Below are positions 8,780 to 18,642 of a DNA stretch of 43,958 bases, piece by piece. A program made the translations under genes and the position numbers. The notes below the pieces were generated by a model. It had not been told where the DNA came from and searched no databases. It was given only the letters and a program-made list of their open reading frames with translations. This stretch comes from Candidatus Pacearchaeota archaeon (lineage in GTDB: Archaea; Nanobdellota; Nanobdellia; Pacearchaeales; GW2011-AR1), in the NCBI GenBank assembly GCA_018304985.1, contig JAGVWP010000002.1, forward strand, positions 1 to 43,958. Direction: 5' to 3'. The stretch's first letter is position 1, and each line of letters begins with the position of its first letter.

Positions 8780-9163
8780 TTATTTTACAAATTCAACATT
8801 ATCTTTATCTTTAAATTTTTTATCTCCTGTTAAAAATCTAGCGTTATGTTTTTTTGCAAGGTTATATCCAATACAATCAACAAAAGACAGTTTTTCGTGA
8901 TTAAACCTGAATTTCATTTTGGCAGATTCTATTAAAATTTCATTGTCATAATCTATATTAAATCTTGATAAAGATTCAAAAAATTCTTTAATCTCTTTCT
9001 CTCTTTTTTCCCTTATTAAAAAATAAGCAAACTCCATTAGATTTAATTTATTGAGCAATATATTTATCCCCTCTTTATATTTCTCATAGTTAGGATTACT
9101 TTTAGCTATTTCTACAAGAGCGTAGGTATCAAAAAAGAGTTTGTTAGCCATTTTCCCATTCAT
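8780..9163 (-). CDS. PIN-domain toxin, VapC-like
   Basis: KLFFDTYALVEIAKSN...FVDCIGYNLAKKHNARFLTGDKKFKD. Confidence 0.88.
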   Translation of the reverse strand: MNGKMANKLFFDTYALVEIAKSNPNYEKYKEGINILLNKLNLMEFAYFLIREKREKEIKEFFESLSRFNIDYDNEILIESAKMKFRFNHEKLSFVDCIGYNLAKKHNARFLTGDKKFKDKDNVEFVK

Positions 9164-9359
9164 CTATTTCCTCCATTATTTTATCTGTAGATTTTTTTAC
9201 ATCTTTTAGCTTCCCCCATAAAAAACTTAAATCTCCTGTTTTCTCAATCTTGACTTTTAAAATATCGTTAGCAGAAATTCTTTCAATTTCTACAATTTCT
9301 CTAGGAATTATCAATCCGATAGACCCTCCAATTTGCTTGGCTTTTAATTTAGTTTCCAT
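9144..9359 (-). CDS. AbrB/MazE-like antitoxin
   Basis: KAKQIGGSIGLIIPREIVEIERISANDILKVKIE. Confidence 0.85.
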   Translation of the reverse strand: METKLKAKQIGGSIGLIIPREIVEIERISANDILKVKIEKTGDLSFLWGKLKDVKKSTDKIMEEIDEWENG

Positions 9360-9381
9360 ATTAATTTTTTAATTATATTTA

Positions 9382-9395
9382 TTTAGTTAACTAAA
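9382..9395. promoter_or_regulatory. 14-bp palindrome TTTAGTTAACTAAA, candidate operator of the AbrB/VapC module
   Basis: Perfect palindrome between a TATA-like box (minus strand, 9405-9412) and the antitoxin start. Confidence 0.5.
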
Positions 9396-9513
9396 ATAAT
9401 TAACTATTTAAATCTTCTGCTTTTTCTTTAATTTCTTTTGTCTCTTTGTTCTAATTTCTCGAATAAATGTTCTAATTTATGAAACATTAAAAGTTCCTTT
9501 TTATTTTCCATTT

Positions 9514-12500
9514 TTAACTTACTTTTATAACCAGCCTTGAATTAGGATTATCCCAGTAAATTCTTCCGCCACCAAGAGAAATATTTCCTCCTAAAGAGCT
9601 TATGTTAATATTTCCATTGGCTACATCTAAAGCTTGTGTTGGAGTTGTTGTTCCTATTCCTGTGAATCCTGAACTTGCATTAACAAATAATAATCCTGCT
9701 GTAGTTGTATTCTGAATATGCAAAGCGCCAATTCCAGCTGAAGAATTTACATGAAGCATAGATGTTGGAGTTGTTGTGCCGATGCCGACATTTCCCCCCG
9801 ATAATATTCTCATATATTCAACAACAGGGTCTAATGCTGTTCCGCTTTGCGATACAAGAAATGCCAAACCAACAACATCATCATCTGCATTAGTCTGAAT
9901 AGGGATAATTCCTGCTTTTTTAACACTGCTACTTCCTAATTTAGTAAATTCCAATCCAGAGCCATAACTTCCGCTTCCTGCTGTTACTCCCGAGCTGTCA
10001 ATAACAGTGCCTGTTAGAGAAGTCGCTGATGTAGAAAATTGACCTCCCTTAACCTGCAACTTACCAACTGGAGTTGCTGTTCCGATTCCTACACCCGAAA
10101 CATTAATAAAAAAATTGTTGGCAGCATTCAATCTTCCGCTTATATTTAAATTTGTCAGGTTAACATTTGTATCATTGATATTTAAATAAGTAGTTGTTTG
10201 ATTATAAAGCCATGTAGATACAGCAGTTCCATTTAAAACATAAATTTCACTTGAGACATTTATATTTCCACGAACGTCTAAAAGTTGTGTTGGAGTTGTT
10301 GTTCCTATTCCAATTCTCATGCTGCTGCCAGTAGAGTTTACAAATATTGCTGTTTGCGGAACAAATGAGTTAACTGCTTCTGTTCTTTGAAGATATAATG
10401 ATTTTGCTTCATTATTTGACAGCATTCTATTCCATACCATAATATTATCAATTGTGCCGTTAAAACTAAGAACGCCTGACCTGCTTCCAATTTCTAAAGC
10501 AGCATTATTTGCAGTAGCTGTCCAAGTTCCTGCGCAAGTTTTTGAAAGAACCCCATCAACATAAATATTGGTGGTAGTTGCATTAGATGTTGTGACTAAA
10601 TGATGCCAGTTTCCATCTCTTAAATTTTTTGTATCAGAGCAGTCAATGCTTGAAGTTCCTCTTGTAGCCATTCTTGCTGATCCAGTGCTTACTAATAAAT
10701 CAAAACCACTTGCTCCAGAAAATTTTGTGACTACTGAATTATATGTATCAGTTCCCCTGATTTTTATCCAGGCGCTTATTGACATCTCATTTATAAAATC
10801 AAAAATACCATTGCCTTCTCCAAAAGTAAGAGTTTGAGCTGCTTCACTTCCATTAAATTCAAAAGCCCCACCGCCATTGAACCCTCCTGTAACATTATGG
10901 GTAAGATTTACCATTTTTTCCATTTTAGTATTATATCCCGAACTGTCTAATACAACATTATTATTTATGCTTTCATTGTTAAAATTCGCTGCAAAAACCA
11001 ACCCTTGAGAGCTTAAGCCATACAATGAATAAGATTTTATATCACTTACATTAAGCCCTCCAGAAAAATTAACATCTTCACGAACATCTAAAACTGCTGT
11101 AGGAGTTGCTGTTCCTATTCCAACTCTGTCATAAAAAGTTGCATTGCCTCTTGTTGAAAATTTATTAGAAACATTTAAATTTGATAAGTTTAAAGCAGTG
11201 TCATTAATATTCAAATAAGTAGATGTTTGATTGTAAAGCCATACTGAAACATTTGTTCCTGCAGCAAATATATTAGAAGTGGCATTTATATTTCCAGATA
11301 CTTCTAAAAGTTGTGTTGGATTTGCTGTTCCTGTTCCTATGCCTACTTTTCCATTAAAATCTATTAACATCTGAACCGCACCAGTAGAACCTCCACTAAA
11401 AGAGATATTAGAACCACCAGAACCTCCTGCTGTTAATTCTAAAACTCCTCCATTTGTTTGTTCATTTCCAGATAAAGTTATAAATGCTCCTCTCGTGTTA
11501 CTTATTGCTCCACCACCACCAATATCAACTCTTTGATTATCACTTGAATCACTTGTTTTTGCAATTATATCGCTTCCAGAACTTATAAATAAATCGTCTC
11601 CCAATCCAATATCTCCATTTACATCAAGTTCATATGACGGAGCTGCTGTTCCTATTCCGACTCTTCCAAGATTGCTATTTACAAATAAAACCGTGTTATT
11701 AACTGTAAAATTTCCATAAACATTTAATCTTCCTGAAACATTTAAATTTGTTAAATTAACATTTGTATCATTGATATTCTGACTTTGATTATATAACCAA
11801 GTGCTGACAGCATTTCCATTAATTAAAACATCTGTTCCAAAATAACCATTTCTCCATTTCCAGGTGGCATTTCCAATATCAAAAGTATTATCCATATCAA
11901 TAGGATATAAACTTCCATTGATATCAAGATTATTTACGCTCAAAGAAGTAATATTGTAAAAATATCCTGTTTGCGCAAATAAGTTTCCGCTGCTTATCGT
12001 AACCCCTCCTGCCTGCCACCCTCCGTTAAAAACACCTGTTCCCAATACATTTAATGTGCCTGAAATATTTAAGTTAGTCAGATTAATGTTGGTATCGTTA
12101 TTGTTAATGTAAGTTGGTGTTTGGTTGTAAAGCCATGTGGATACATTAGTTCCAGCGATAAATGCATTAGCTCCAACGTTTAATCTTCCAGAAACATTTA
12201 AATTTGTTAAATTAACATTTGTATCATTTACATTAAAATAATTAGGCGTTTGGTTGTAAAGCCATTTTGTCACATTATCAGAAATTGCTAAGGCAGAGCC
12301 ATTAAATGAAAGATAATTTACAGAAGTACTTTCAATAACCCAATTAAATAACCCTTTAAACCATCCGCCTAATCCCAAAGAAATATTCTGTCCATTAGAT
12401 AAAGTTGATGATTGATTTGTTAAAACAATATTCTCATATCCTGCCAGTTGCAAAAAAGAAATATTTCCAGAAATATGTGTTGTATTTATCTGATTTGCAT

Positions 12501-12894
12501 TAATAAAACTTCCATTAATCTGTCCTGTAGAACTCTGAAAAACCTGCCTTGAAGATCCGTTAAAACTTACTAGCTCATTATTAAGATACATCTCCATGTA
12601 ATAAATTCTTCCATATTCAACACTCAGTGCCTGGCTCCCATTACCGAGCATTACATCATATTTCCCGTTTGAAATAGCATTATTAAAATCAGTTGAGGAA
12701 TTATAAACAACATTTCCCCCGCTATAAGCATCATAAATAGTAACTGTTAAATTTCCTGAAGCCAGATTAACTCCGCTTTGCTGGACATTTCCCTGCAAAG
12801 CCATCAAATCATCTATAGCATAAACACTTATAGCTAACCCTAAAACTAATATAAATACAATTATTAAACTAAGAGCAAATTTGCTGATTATCAT
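9514..12894 (-). CDS. Giant secreted repeat adhesin with LamG-like domain
   Basis: Signal peptide MIISKFALSLIIVFILVLGLAISVYA; repeated WLYNQTxTYLNINDTNVNLTNLNISGRLNV and GIGTTTPTQLLDV modules; LamG-like MSISAWIKIRG...NWHHLVTTSNATTTNIYVDG...IDNIMVWNRMLSNNEAKSLY; start set at the internal Met. Confidence 0.82.
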   Translation of the reverse strand: MIISKFALSLIIVFILVLGLAISVYAIDDLMALQGNVQQSGVNLASGNLTVTIYDAYSGGNVVYNSSTDFNNAISNGKYDVMLGNGSQALSVEYGRIYYMEMYLNNELVSFNGSSRQVFQSSTGQINGSFINANQINTTHISGNISFLQLAGYENIVLTNQSSTLSNGQNISLGLGGWFKGLFNWVIESTSVNYLSFNGSALAISDNVTKWLYNQTPNYFNVNDTNVNLTNLNVSGRLNVGANAFIAGTNVSTWLYNQTPTYINNNDTNINLTNLNISGTLNVLGTGVFNGGWQAGGVTISSGNLFAQTGYFYNITSLSVNNLDINGSLYPIDMDNTFDIGNATWKWRNGYFGTDVLINGNAVSTWLYNQSQNINDTNVNLTNLNVSGRLNVYGNFTVNNTVLFVNSNLGRVGIGTAAPSYELDVNGDIGLGDDLFISSGSDIIAKTSDSSDNQRVDIGGGGAISNTRGAFITLSGNEQTNGGVLELTAGGSGGSNISFSGGSTGAVQMLIDFNGKVGIGTGTANPTQLLEVSGNINATSNIFAAGTNVSVWLYNQTSTYLNINDTALNLSNLNVSNKFSTRGNATFYDRVGIGTATPTAVLDVREDVNFSGGLNVSDIKSYSLYGLSSQGLVFAANFNNESINNNVVLDSSGYNTKMEKMVNLTHNVTGGFNGGGAFEFNGSEAAQTLTFGEGNGIFDFINEMSISAWIKIRGTDTYNSVVTKFSGASGFDLLVSTGSARMATRGTSSIDCSDTKNLRDGNWHHLVTTSNATTTNIYVDGVLSKTCAGTWTATANNAALEIGSRSGVLSFNGTIDNIMVWNRMLSNNEAKSLYLQRTEAVNSFVPQTAIFVNSTGSSMRIGIGTTTPTQLLDVRGNINVSSEIYVLNGTAVSTWLYNQTTTYLNINDTNVNLTNLNISGRLNAANNFFINVSGVGIGTATPVGKLQVKGGQFSTSATSLTGTVIDSSGVTAGSGSYGSGLEFTKLGSSSVKKAGIIPIQTNADDDVVGLAFLVSQSGTALDPVVEYMRILSGGNVGIGTTTPTSMLHVNSSAGIGALHIQNTTTAGLLFVNASSGFTGIGTTTPTQALDVANGNINISSLGGNISLGGGRIYWDNPNSRLVIKVS

Positions 12895-12954
12895 CTCTTT
12901 TTCTTCTCTTTTTATATTCAAATATTGGCAATATACTATATAAATATTATGATA

Positions 12955-13038
12955 AGTAATAAAAACAGCCAATGGTTTTCTTTATCAAACATAGAAGACA
13001 CCAAGGTTTCTTCTATAATAACTTCCTTTTAATAGTTA
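12955..13038 (-). repeat. Dispersed intergenic element, two consecutive type-II hairpins
   Basis: Minus strand: ATAGAAGAAACC-TT-GGTGTCTTCTAT (12991-13016) then ATAAAGAAAACC-ATT-GGCTGTTTTTAT (12959-12985), preceded by AAAAGGAAGTT. Confidence 0.75.
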
Positions 13039-13117
13039 TGATTTAATCGTTAATAATTTTATAATAAATATATTTAAAAACATCTGTAATTTCCTGCTAT
13101 TCTAATGAATTAGTAAA

Positions 13118-16100
13118 ATGCAATTTGAAGATATTAAAAAAGAAAGTGATAAAAATGAAAAAAGTCAGTTAAAATTCAATTCTGACGGAAGCATTAACCT
13201 GCCAGAGAGTGTTAAAGATGACTTGGAGAAACAGAAAAAAGAAATGAAAGAACTGGATATCTGGGATGATTTTGATGATGAAATAACTGATATTGGGGAA
13301 AAAGAATATAATTTAAATGATAATGTTTCAGGATTTAACCTATACTCGCAGGATTCAAGGCTTGATCCTTTAAAATTTTCAAACAATAAAACCCAGGAAG
13401 ATGTTGTTGCAGAAGTCATTAACCTTATCCAAAATGGAAAAAAAGTCATCTTCATAAAGGGAGTTTGCGGAACTGGCAAATGCCTTGATAGAGACACTCT
13501 AATTTTCTGTAAACCCTTTCGAGAGAAATATTTTGGCTATTACAAAATATCTGATTTAGTTGGAGAAAATGGTAAGATACTATCTTTAGATGAAAAGGGA
13601 AATATTATCGAATCGGATTTTAAGAGTGTTAGAAATTCAGGTATAAAGAAATTATATAAACTAAAAACAAGAACGGGAAGAACAATAACTGCTTCTAATA
13701 ATCATCCTTTTTTGACAATTACGAATAAAGGTGTTGAGTGGGTTTCACTTGAAAAATTGAATAACTCTTCTTATATTTGCATCCCAAACAGCATTAAATT
13801 AAATAATAACTTAGAATGCGATTCAAATGAAATAAAAGTTCTTGCCCACTTAATTGCTGAAGGTAAACTCGGAGATAGCGCAGGTTCTCCAGTATATTTT
13901 CAGGATCCCATATTAAATTATGAGATAAGAAAAGATTATGAAGATTCTTTAAGAAAATTATTCCCCAGTGGAGAAATTAAAAGCTATTCAAAAAAAGATG
14001 TTGTGATAATTTTTAATGATAAGAATACCAGATTTGGAACAACTAATAAGTTAAGATTATTTATAGAAAAATATGGGCTTAATGGAAAAAAATCCTCTCA
14101 AAAATTTGTTCCGAAAATTCTTTTTAGTTTAAATAAAGAAAAGATCTCTTTATTTTTAAATAGACTATTTTCTTGCGATGGGACTATTTATATTAAAAAA
14201 GGAAGACCAATTATTGAATATACTACAATATCTTCAAAGTTAGTGAAAGATGTATCCGTTTTACTCTCCATGTTCGGAATTCAACATACAATTAATTCTA
14301 AGAAATTCAGGGAAAACAGGAATTACTCATGGAATATTGTTATTTCAAATAGGAATAATGTGATGAAATATATTAATGAAATTGGATTTATTGGAAAAAA
14401 GCAAGGGATAGCTAAAAGTGTTTTCACAAATTTAAGCCAACATAAATTTTCGAATATAGACAAAGTTCCTAGAGTAATCAGAGAATATTTAAGAAATAAA
14501 GGTTATAGTTATCTTGAGCTTGATAGATATTTAAATTATGATGAAATAAAAAAAGAGAAATTCAAAAGAAATTTTAAAGAGATAATAAAAGATAAAAATA
14601 TTAATACTCCATGTGTTTTTAAACAGAGTAAAATAGATTTTTTAAGGCAACATTTGTCTAAGGTTAATAATTATATTAAAGATGATAAAATATCTTTTAT
14701 TTGCAATGATAATATAATGTGGGACAAGATTAAATCTATTGAATATCTAAAAGAAGATGAAACTTATGATTTAGAAGTTTCCGAACACCATAATTTTATA
14801 GCCGATGGGATAATTGTTCATAATTCTGCTATTGCATTGAATCTTGCAAAAAAATTAGGAATGGCAAGCATTATTGTTCCTGGCAAAGCTTTGCAAAAAC
14901 AATATATGGAAGATTATTCAAAGCAAAAATATGTTTTAAAAGATAATCATAAAAAATTAAAAATAAAGGTAATTACAGGCAGAGAAAATCATCCTTGTTT
15001 GTATAAAATGGGTTGCAGTGCTGATGAAAGTGATCTGCCATGCAAGATTGAATTAACTGAAAAAAATATTGATAAATTAAGGGAATATTTAAAAGAAAAT
15101 CCAAAGGTAAAAGACGATCTTGATTTAAAAGAAATAAGAAGAATTTCAGTTGCTCCCGTATGCCCTTATTGGTCTCCCATCATTCCTTCGGAAATGGATT
15201 ATCCGTTAAGTGCTGAAAAACAAGAGTATATGGGATTGAATAACACAAAATTTAAGATTTATAATAGAAAATCAGGATGCAGGTATTATAATCAGTTTAA
15301 TTCTTATTTAGATTCTGAAGTAATTGTGTTTAATTCCATGAAATACAAGCTGGAAATGCTGATGAACCGCAAGCCTGCAACAAATGTCGAAATAATTGAT
15401 GAATGCGATGAATTTCTTGACAGCTTTGCAAATATAAACAGAATTAATCTTACCAGATTAATGAATACGCTCACTAAGTTATATATTGATGATGACAGGG
15501 CCGAATTTGTAATAAAAAAATTGCTCGATTCTCTGAAAAGAATTTTAAGCGACGATTATACTGAAGAATTAATAATCAGGAAGGATATAACCGAGATTAA
15601 AAAAACAGAAATTTATAATTTGCTGAAAATATTTGCAGATTATAAAGAGATTTTTGAGTTGGTCGATGATGAAAATTATTGTTTGAGTGTTTTAGAAACT
15701 GCTTTAGAATTTAATGATTTAATGGATGAAGCATTTGTAAAATTTTATCATAGCGAAAGAGGATTAGTTGTAGAAGTAGCTGCAACAAACCTTGCAAAAA
15801 AGTTTTTTGAAATGCTGGAAAAGAATAAAATTTTAATTTTAATGTCAGGAACAATTCATTCACCAGGAGTATTAAGAGATATTTTTGGAATTAAGGATTT
15901 TGAAGTAGTTGATGCTGAAGTTATGACTCAGGGAAAAATTGAAGTTAAAAGTACAGGGCTTGAAATTGACTGCAAATATGAAAATTTCAGAAATGGCAAT
16001 GTTACAAGAGAATCTTATTTATATGCACTTAACAAAGCAGTTGAGCAAGCCACAAAACCTGTGCTTGTTCATGTAAATTCTTTTAATGATCTTCCGTCTT

Positions 16101-16498
16101 ATGATGAAAAGTTTAAATATGGTTTGTCTGAATTAATTTCAGGCCAGAAATTAAAAGATATTCAATGGGAAGACAAGGAAAATCAGGAAATTAAAAAATT
16201 TAAAAGTGGGAAAACCAATATTTTATTCACCACTAAATGCAATCGCGGAGCTGATTTTCCGGGAGACCAGTGCAGAAGCATAATTTTTACAAAATATCCC
16301 AATCCAGATGTTGACTCAATATTCTGGAAAATACTTAATAAAACACATAAGCAGTATTATTGGGAATTTTACAAAGACAAGGCAAAAAGAGAATTTTTGC
16401 AGAGAGTTTACAGGGGAATTAGGTCAAAAGATGATTGGGTTTATGTTTTATCTCCAGACAAAAGGGTTTTAGACGCTGTAAAAATAATGAATATTTGA
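13118..16498 (+). CDS. XPD/Rad3-like superfamily 2 helicase with in-frame intein
   Basis: Walker A FIKGVCGTGK|SAIALNLAKK interrupted by an intein; Cys pattern HPCLYKMGC...LPCK...CPYW...GCRYY; EIIDECDEF; LILMSGTIHSPGVLRDIFG; LQRVYRGIRSKDDWVYVLSPDKRV. Confidence 0.88.
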   Translation: MQFEDIKKESDKNEKSQLKFNSDGSINLPESVKDDLEKQKKEMKELDIWDDFDDEITDIGEKEYNLNDNVSGFNLYSQDSRLDPLKFSNNKTQEDVVAEVINLIQNGKKVIFIKGVCGTGKCLDRDTLIFCKPFREKYFGYYKISDLVGENGKILSLDEKGNIIESDFKSVRNSGIKKLYKLKTRTGRTITASNNHPFLTITNKGVEWVSLEKLNNSSYICIPNSIKLNNNLECDSNEIKVLAHLIAEGKLGDSAGSPVYFQDPILNYEIRKDYEDSLRKLFPSGEIKSYSKKDVVIIFNDKNTRFGTTNKLRLFIEKYGLNGKKSSQKFVPKILFSLNKEKISLFLNRLFSCDGTIYIKKGRPIIEYTTISSKLVKDVSVLLSMFGIQHTINSKKFRENRNYSWNIVISNRNNVMKYINEIGFIGKKQGIAKSVFTNLSQHKFSNIDKVPRVIREYLRNKGYSYLELDRYLNYDEIKKEKFKRNFKEIIKDKNINTPCVFKQSKIDFLRQHLSKVNNYIKDDKISFICNDNIMWDKIKSIEYLKEDETYDLEVSEHHNFIADGIIVHNSAIALNLAKKLGMASIIVPGKALQKQYMEDYSKQKYVLKDNHKKLKIKVITGRENHPCLYKMGCSADESDLPCKIELTEKNIDKLREYLKENPKVKDDLDLKEIRRISVAPVCPYWSPIIPSEMDYPLSAEKQEYMGLNNTKFKIYNRKSGCRYYNQFNSYLDSEVIVFNSMKYKLEMLMNRKPATNVEIIDECDEFLDSFANINRINLTRLMNTLTKLYIDDDRAEFVIKKLLDSLKRILSDDYTEELIIRKDITEIKKTEIYNLLKIFADYKEIFELVDDENYCLSVLETALEFNDLMDEAFVKFYHSERGLVVEVAATNLAKKFFEMLEKNKILILMSGTIHSPGVLRDIFGIKDFEVVDAEVMTQGKIEVKSTGLEIDCKYENFRNGNVTRESYLYALNKAVEQATKPVLVHVNSFNDLPSYDEKFKYGLSELISGQKLKDIQWEDKENQEIKKFKSGKTNILFTTKCNRGADFPGDQCRSIIFTKYPNPDVDSIFWKILNKTHKQYYWEFYKDKAKREFLQRVYRGIRSKDDWVYVLSPDKRVLDAVKIMNI
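13481..14824 (+). mobile_element. Intein with LAGLIDADG-type homing endonuclease domain (448 aa) in helicase P-loop
   Basis: N-terminal CLDRDTLIF...; block B-like GRTITASNNHPFLTI; LAHLIAEG and LNRLFSCDG dodecapeptide-like motifs; C-terminal EHHNFIADGIIVHN followed by S; codon phase preserved at both junctions. Confidence 0.93.
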
Positions 16499-16554
16499 TG
16501 TTAAAAAGAATTAAAATTTATTATTAATATTAAACAAACCTAATTAGCCTGCTA

Positions 16555-16650
16555 TTAACTCATTCAAAATTTTTCTAAAATGAAAAATTTAATATTGCAG
16601 TAATTCAAGAATATTTTTGTAATATAACAACTCTTTTAACTTATTTAGTT
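16555..16650 (+). repeat. Dispersed intergenic element, type-I copy
   Basis: AAATTTTTCTAAAATGAAAAATTTAATATTGCAGTAATTCAAGAATATTTTTG. Confidence 0.75.
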
Positions 16651-16666
16651 TTTATAATCATTATTT

Positions 16667-17446
16667 TTAATTCAGAACCTTAAAGTCAACTCTCCAACGA
16701 TACTTATACGGAGCAATATTCCCTGCTTTTTTAATATTTATTATTTTAATCTTCTTCCCAGCCTTCTTAACATCTCTCTCAATTTCATTAATTATCTCGC
16801 TTTCTTGTTTTCCAAATCCATAATAATTAATTATTTCTTGTTTTTTAATAACCTTCAAAGCAGAAGACAAGAAAGTATCCTTTAACTGGGCTCTTGGCAT
16901 AATTATTCTATCAAATTTAATTCCTTGTTTAATTAGCTTTGGAATTACTTTTTTAGCATCTCCTTGAATTACTCTAACATTATGCAATTTATTTATCTTG
17001 ACATTTTCCAAAGCGTATTTACTGGCATTTTTATTTATCTCAACACTATAAACAATTTCCGGCTTTGCCAATTTTGCAATAACTATAGAAAATGGCGCAA
17101 CTCCTGCAAATAAAACCAGTATTTTTTCATTTTTCTTAACTTCCTTGGCTAATTCGTTTCTCTCATTGCTTAATCTTGGGGAAAAATATGTTTTTTCAAC
17201 ATCAAATTTAAACCTGCATCCATTCTCAACATATAAAGCAATCTTTGTTTTAATTCCAGCCAGATATGTTGTTTTAAAAGTCCTTAATCTTCCTTTAATT
17301 TTTTCAGATTTTTCTAAAATAGTTGTAATGCTTTTATGCTCTTTTAACATCTGCTTTGCAATCTTAACTTTATTTTGTTTTTTCTCCTCTCTAGAAAACT
17401 TTAGAATTGCAATATTGCCTAAAACATCAAAGCTTTTTGGAATCAT
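16667..17446 (-). CDS. trm5: tRNA (guanine37-N1)-methyltransferase, Trm5 family
   Basis: SFDVLGNIAILKF; KTKIALYVENGCRFKFDVEKTYFSPRLSNERNELA; VLFAGVAPFSIVIAK; RIIMPRAQLKDTFLSSALKVIK. Confidence 0.92.
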   Translation of the reverse strand: MIPKSFDVLGNIAILKFSREEKKQNKVKIAKQMLKEHKSITTILEKSEKIKGRLRTFKTTYLAGIKTKIALYVENGCRFKFDVEKTYFSPRLSNERNELAKEVKKNEKILVLFAGVAPFSIVIAKLAKPEIVYSVEINKNASKYALENVKINKLHNVRVIQGDAKKVIPKLIKQGIKFDRIIMPRAQLKDTFLSSALKVIKKQEIINYYGFGKQESEIINEIERDVKKAGKKIKIINIKKAGNIAPYKYRWRVDFKVLN

Positions 17447-17592
17447 AATTTTAATAATAAAAACCAATATATAAAGTTTAGTTAAATACTTCAAATCTTA
17501 TTATATTTACAAGTGATAGTCTAATAATACTTAATTAATCGATCAAATTTGCAAATTCATTGAATAAGTTATGTAAAGTTATTGTGATATTT

Positions 17593-18597
17593 TCAAAACA
17601 GTGTTTTCTGGCTTCCTTTTTCCTTAGCTTCTTTTAATTTAGCCAAAGTATTATCAATTCTCTCCTCTGAAAATTCGTGTTCTAAAAGAATTTCCTTTAC
17701 CTTGTCTTCATTTAATTTAGGAAATTTAATTTCCGCGTTTTTATCAACATCAGGTTTTTTAAACATCTCAAAAACCTCTTTCCATTCCGAATCAAGTTCT
17801 TCAAACTGCTTGAATATCAAAGTAGGCTGTTTATGTTTTTGAACAATCTGCAGAGCTTTTTTCTGCCCAATCCCGTGAATTCCCTTAGGATTATAATCAG
17901 TTCCAACTAGAATGCCTAAAGAAATCAGCTGATCATAATCAATCTGCAAACTGTTTAAAACTTTTTCCAGCTCAATCATCTCTGGAAATATTTCAACATA
18001 ACCTGAAATTGTTTTTCTTTTTCTTGACAAAGTTAAATTCTGAATTAATTTCGGAGCTCCAAATAACAAACAATCATAATCTTGCGAAGCAACAGCATAA
18101 ACTTCTTTATTTTTTGCAAAATAAGAGGCTTGTGCCTCTCCCTCACTTGGAGCTTGTACAACTGCAATTCCCATTGCCTTCAAAAGCTCTTTACTTTCTT
18201 CAATCATTTCTGCATTAAGCCTTATATTCTGCTGGCTGTATTTTCTCATTGCTTCGTAATCTTCTTTCTCTTTCGCTTCATTATATTTAGCATTTGCAAT
18301 ATCTTTTCTTTCATTCCTGTTGTTATTTGTCCCAGCCTTCATTTCAGGAGGCTTTCCATCAAAAACATAAATTAGTTTTATTCCTTCAGAAAGCAAGGCA
18401 ACATTTCTGTAAAACAATCCGGAAAGATGGCTTGTTGTTCTGCCTTTTGAATCCTGTAACGGAGTTCCATCATACTGCCTTATAGAAGTCAAGAACTGGT
18501 AAAGGGCATTAAATGCATCAACAGCTATTATCTTTCCTCTTAATTCTCCTGCTTCTAACTGCCTTCTTGGCACGATTTCACGTATGTTTAGTCCCAT
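17593..18597 (-). CDS. fen: Flap endonuclease 1
   Basis: MGLNIREIVPRRQLEAGELRGKIIAVDAFNALYQFL; FDGKPPEMK; APSEGEAQASYFAK; ASQDYDCLLFG; GTDYNPKGIHGIGQKKAL. Confidence 0.97.
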   Translation of the reverse strand: MGLNIREIVPRRQLEAGELRGKIIAVDAFNALYQFLTSIRQYDGTPLQDSKGRTTSHLSGLFYRNVALLSEGIKLIYVFDGKPPEMKAGTNNNRNERKDIANAKYNEAKEKEDYEAMRKYSQQNIRLNAEMIEESKELLKAMGIAVVQAPSEGEAQASYFAKNKEVYAVASQDYDCLLFGAPKLIQNLTLSRKRKTISGYVEIFPEMIELEKVLNSLQIDYDQLISLGILVGTDYNPKGIHGIGQKKALQIVQKHKQPTLIFKQFEELDSEWKEVFEMFKKPDVDKNAEIKFPKLNEDKVKEILLEHEFSEERIDNTLAKLKEAKEKGSQKTLF

Positions 18598-18642
18598 GAA
18601 ATAATAAGCTAGAAATAATATAAATAGTTATCTAATTAAAAA

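Noticed and set aside
13165-13497. 110-aa antisense ORF within the helicase
   Set aside because: Opposite a confident coding region and Ser/Phe-rich, typical of a shadow ORF.
17145-17474. 109-aa + strand ORF, and similar ones at 18009-18485, 20627, 21584, 25509, 30259, 30839, 36166
   Set aside because: All are antisense shadows of strong CDS (Trm5, FEN-1, PolB, PUA-like, CysRS, L31e).
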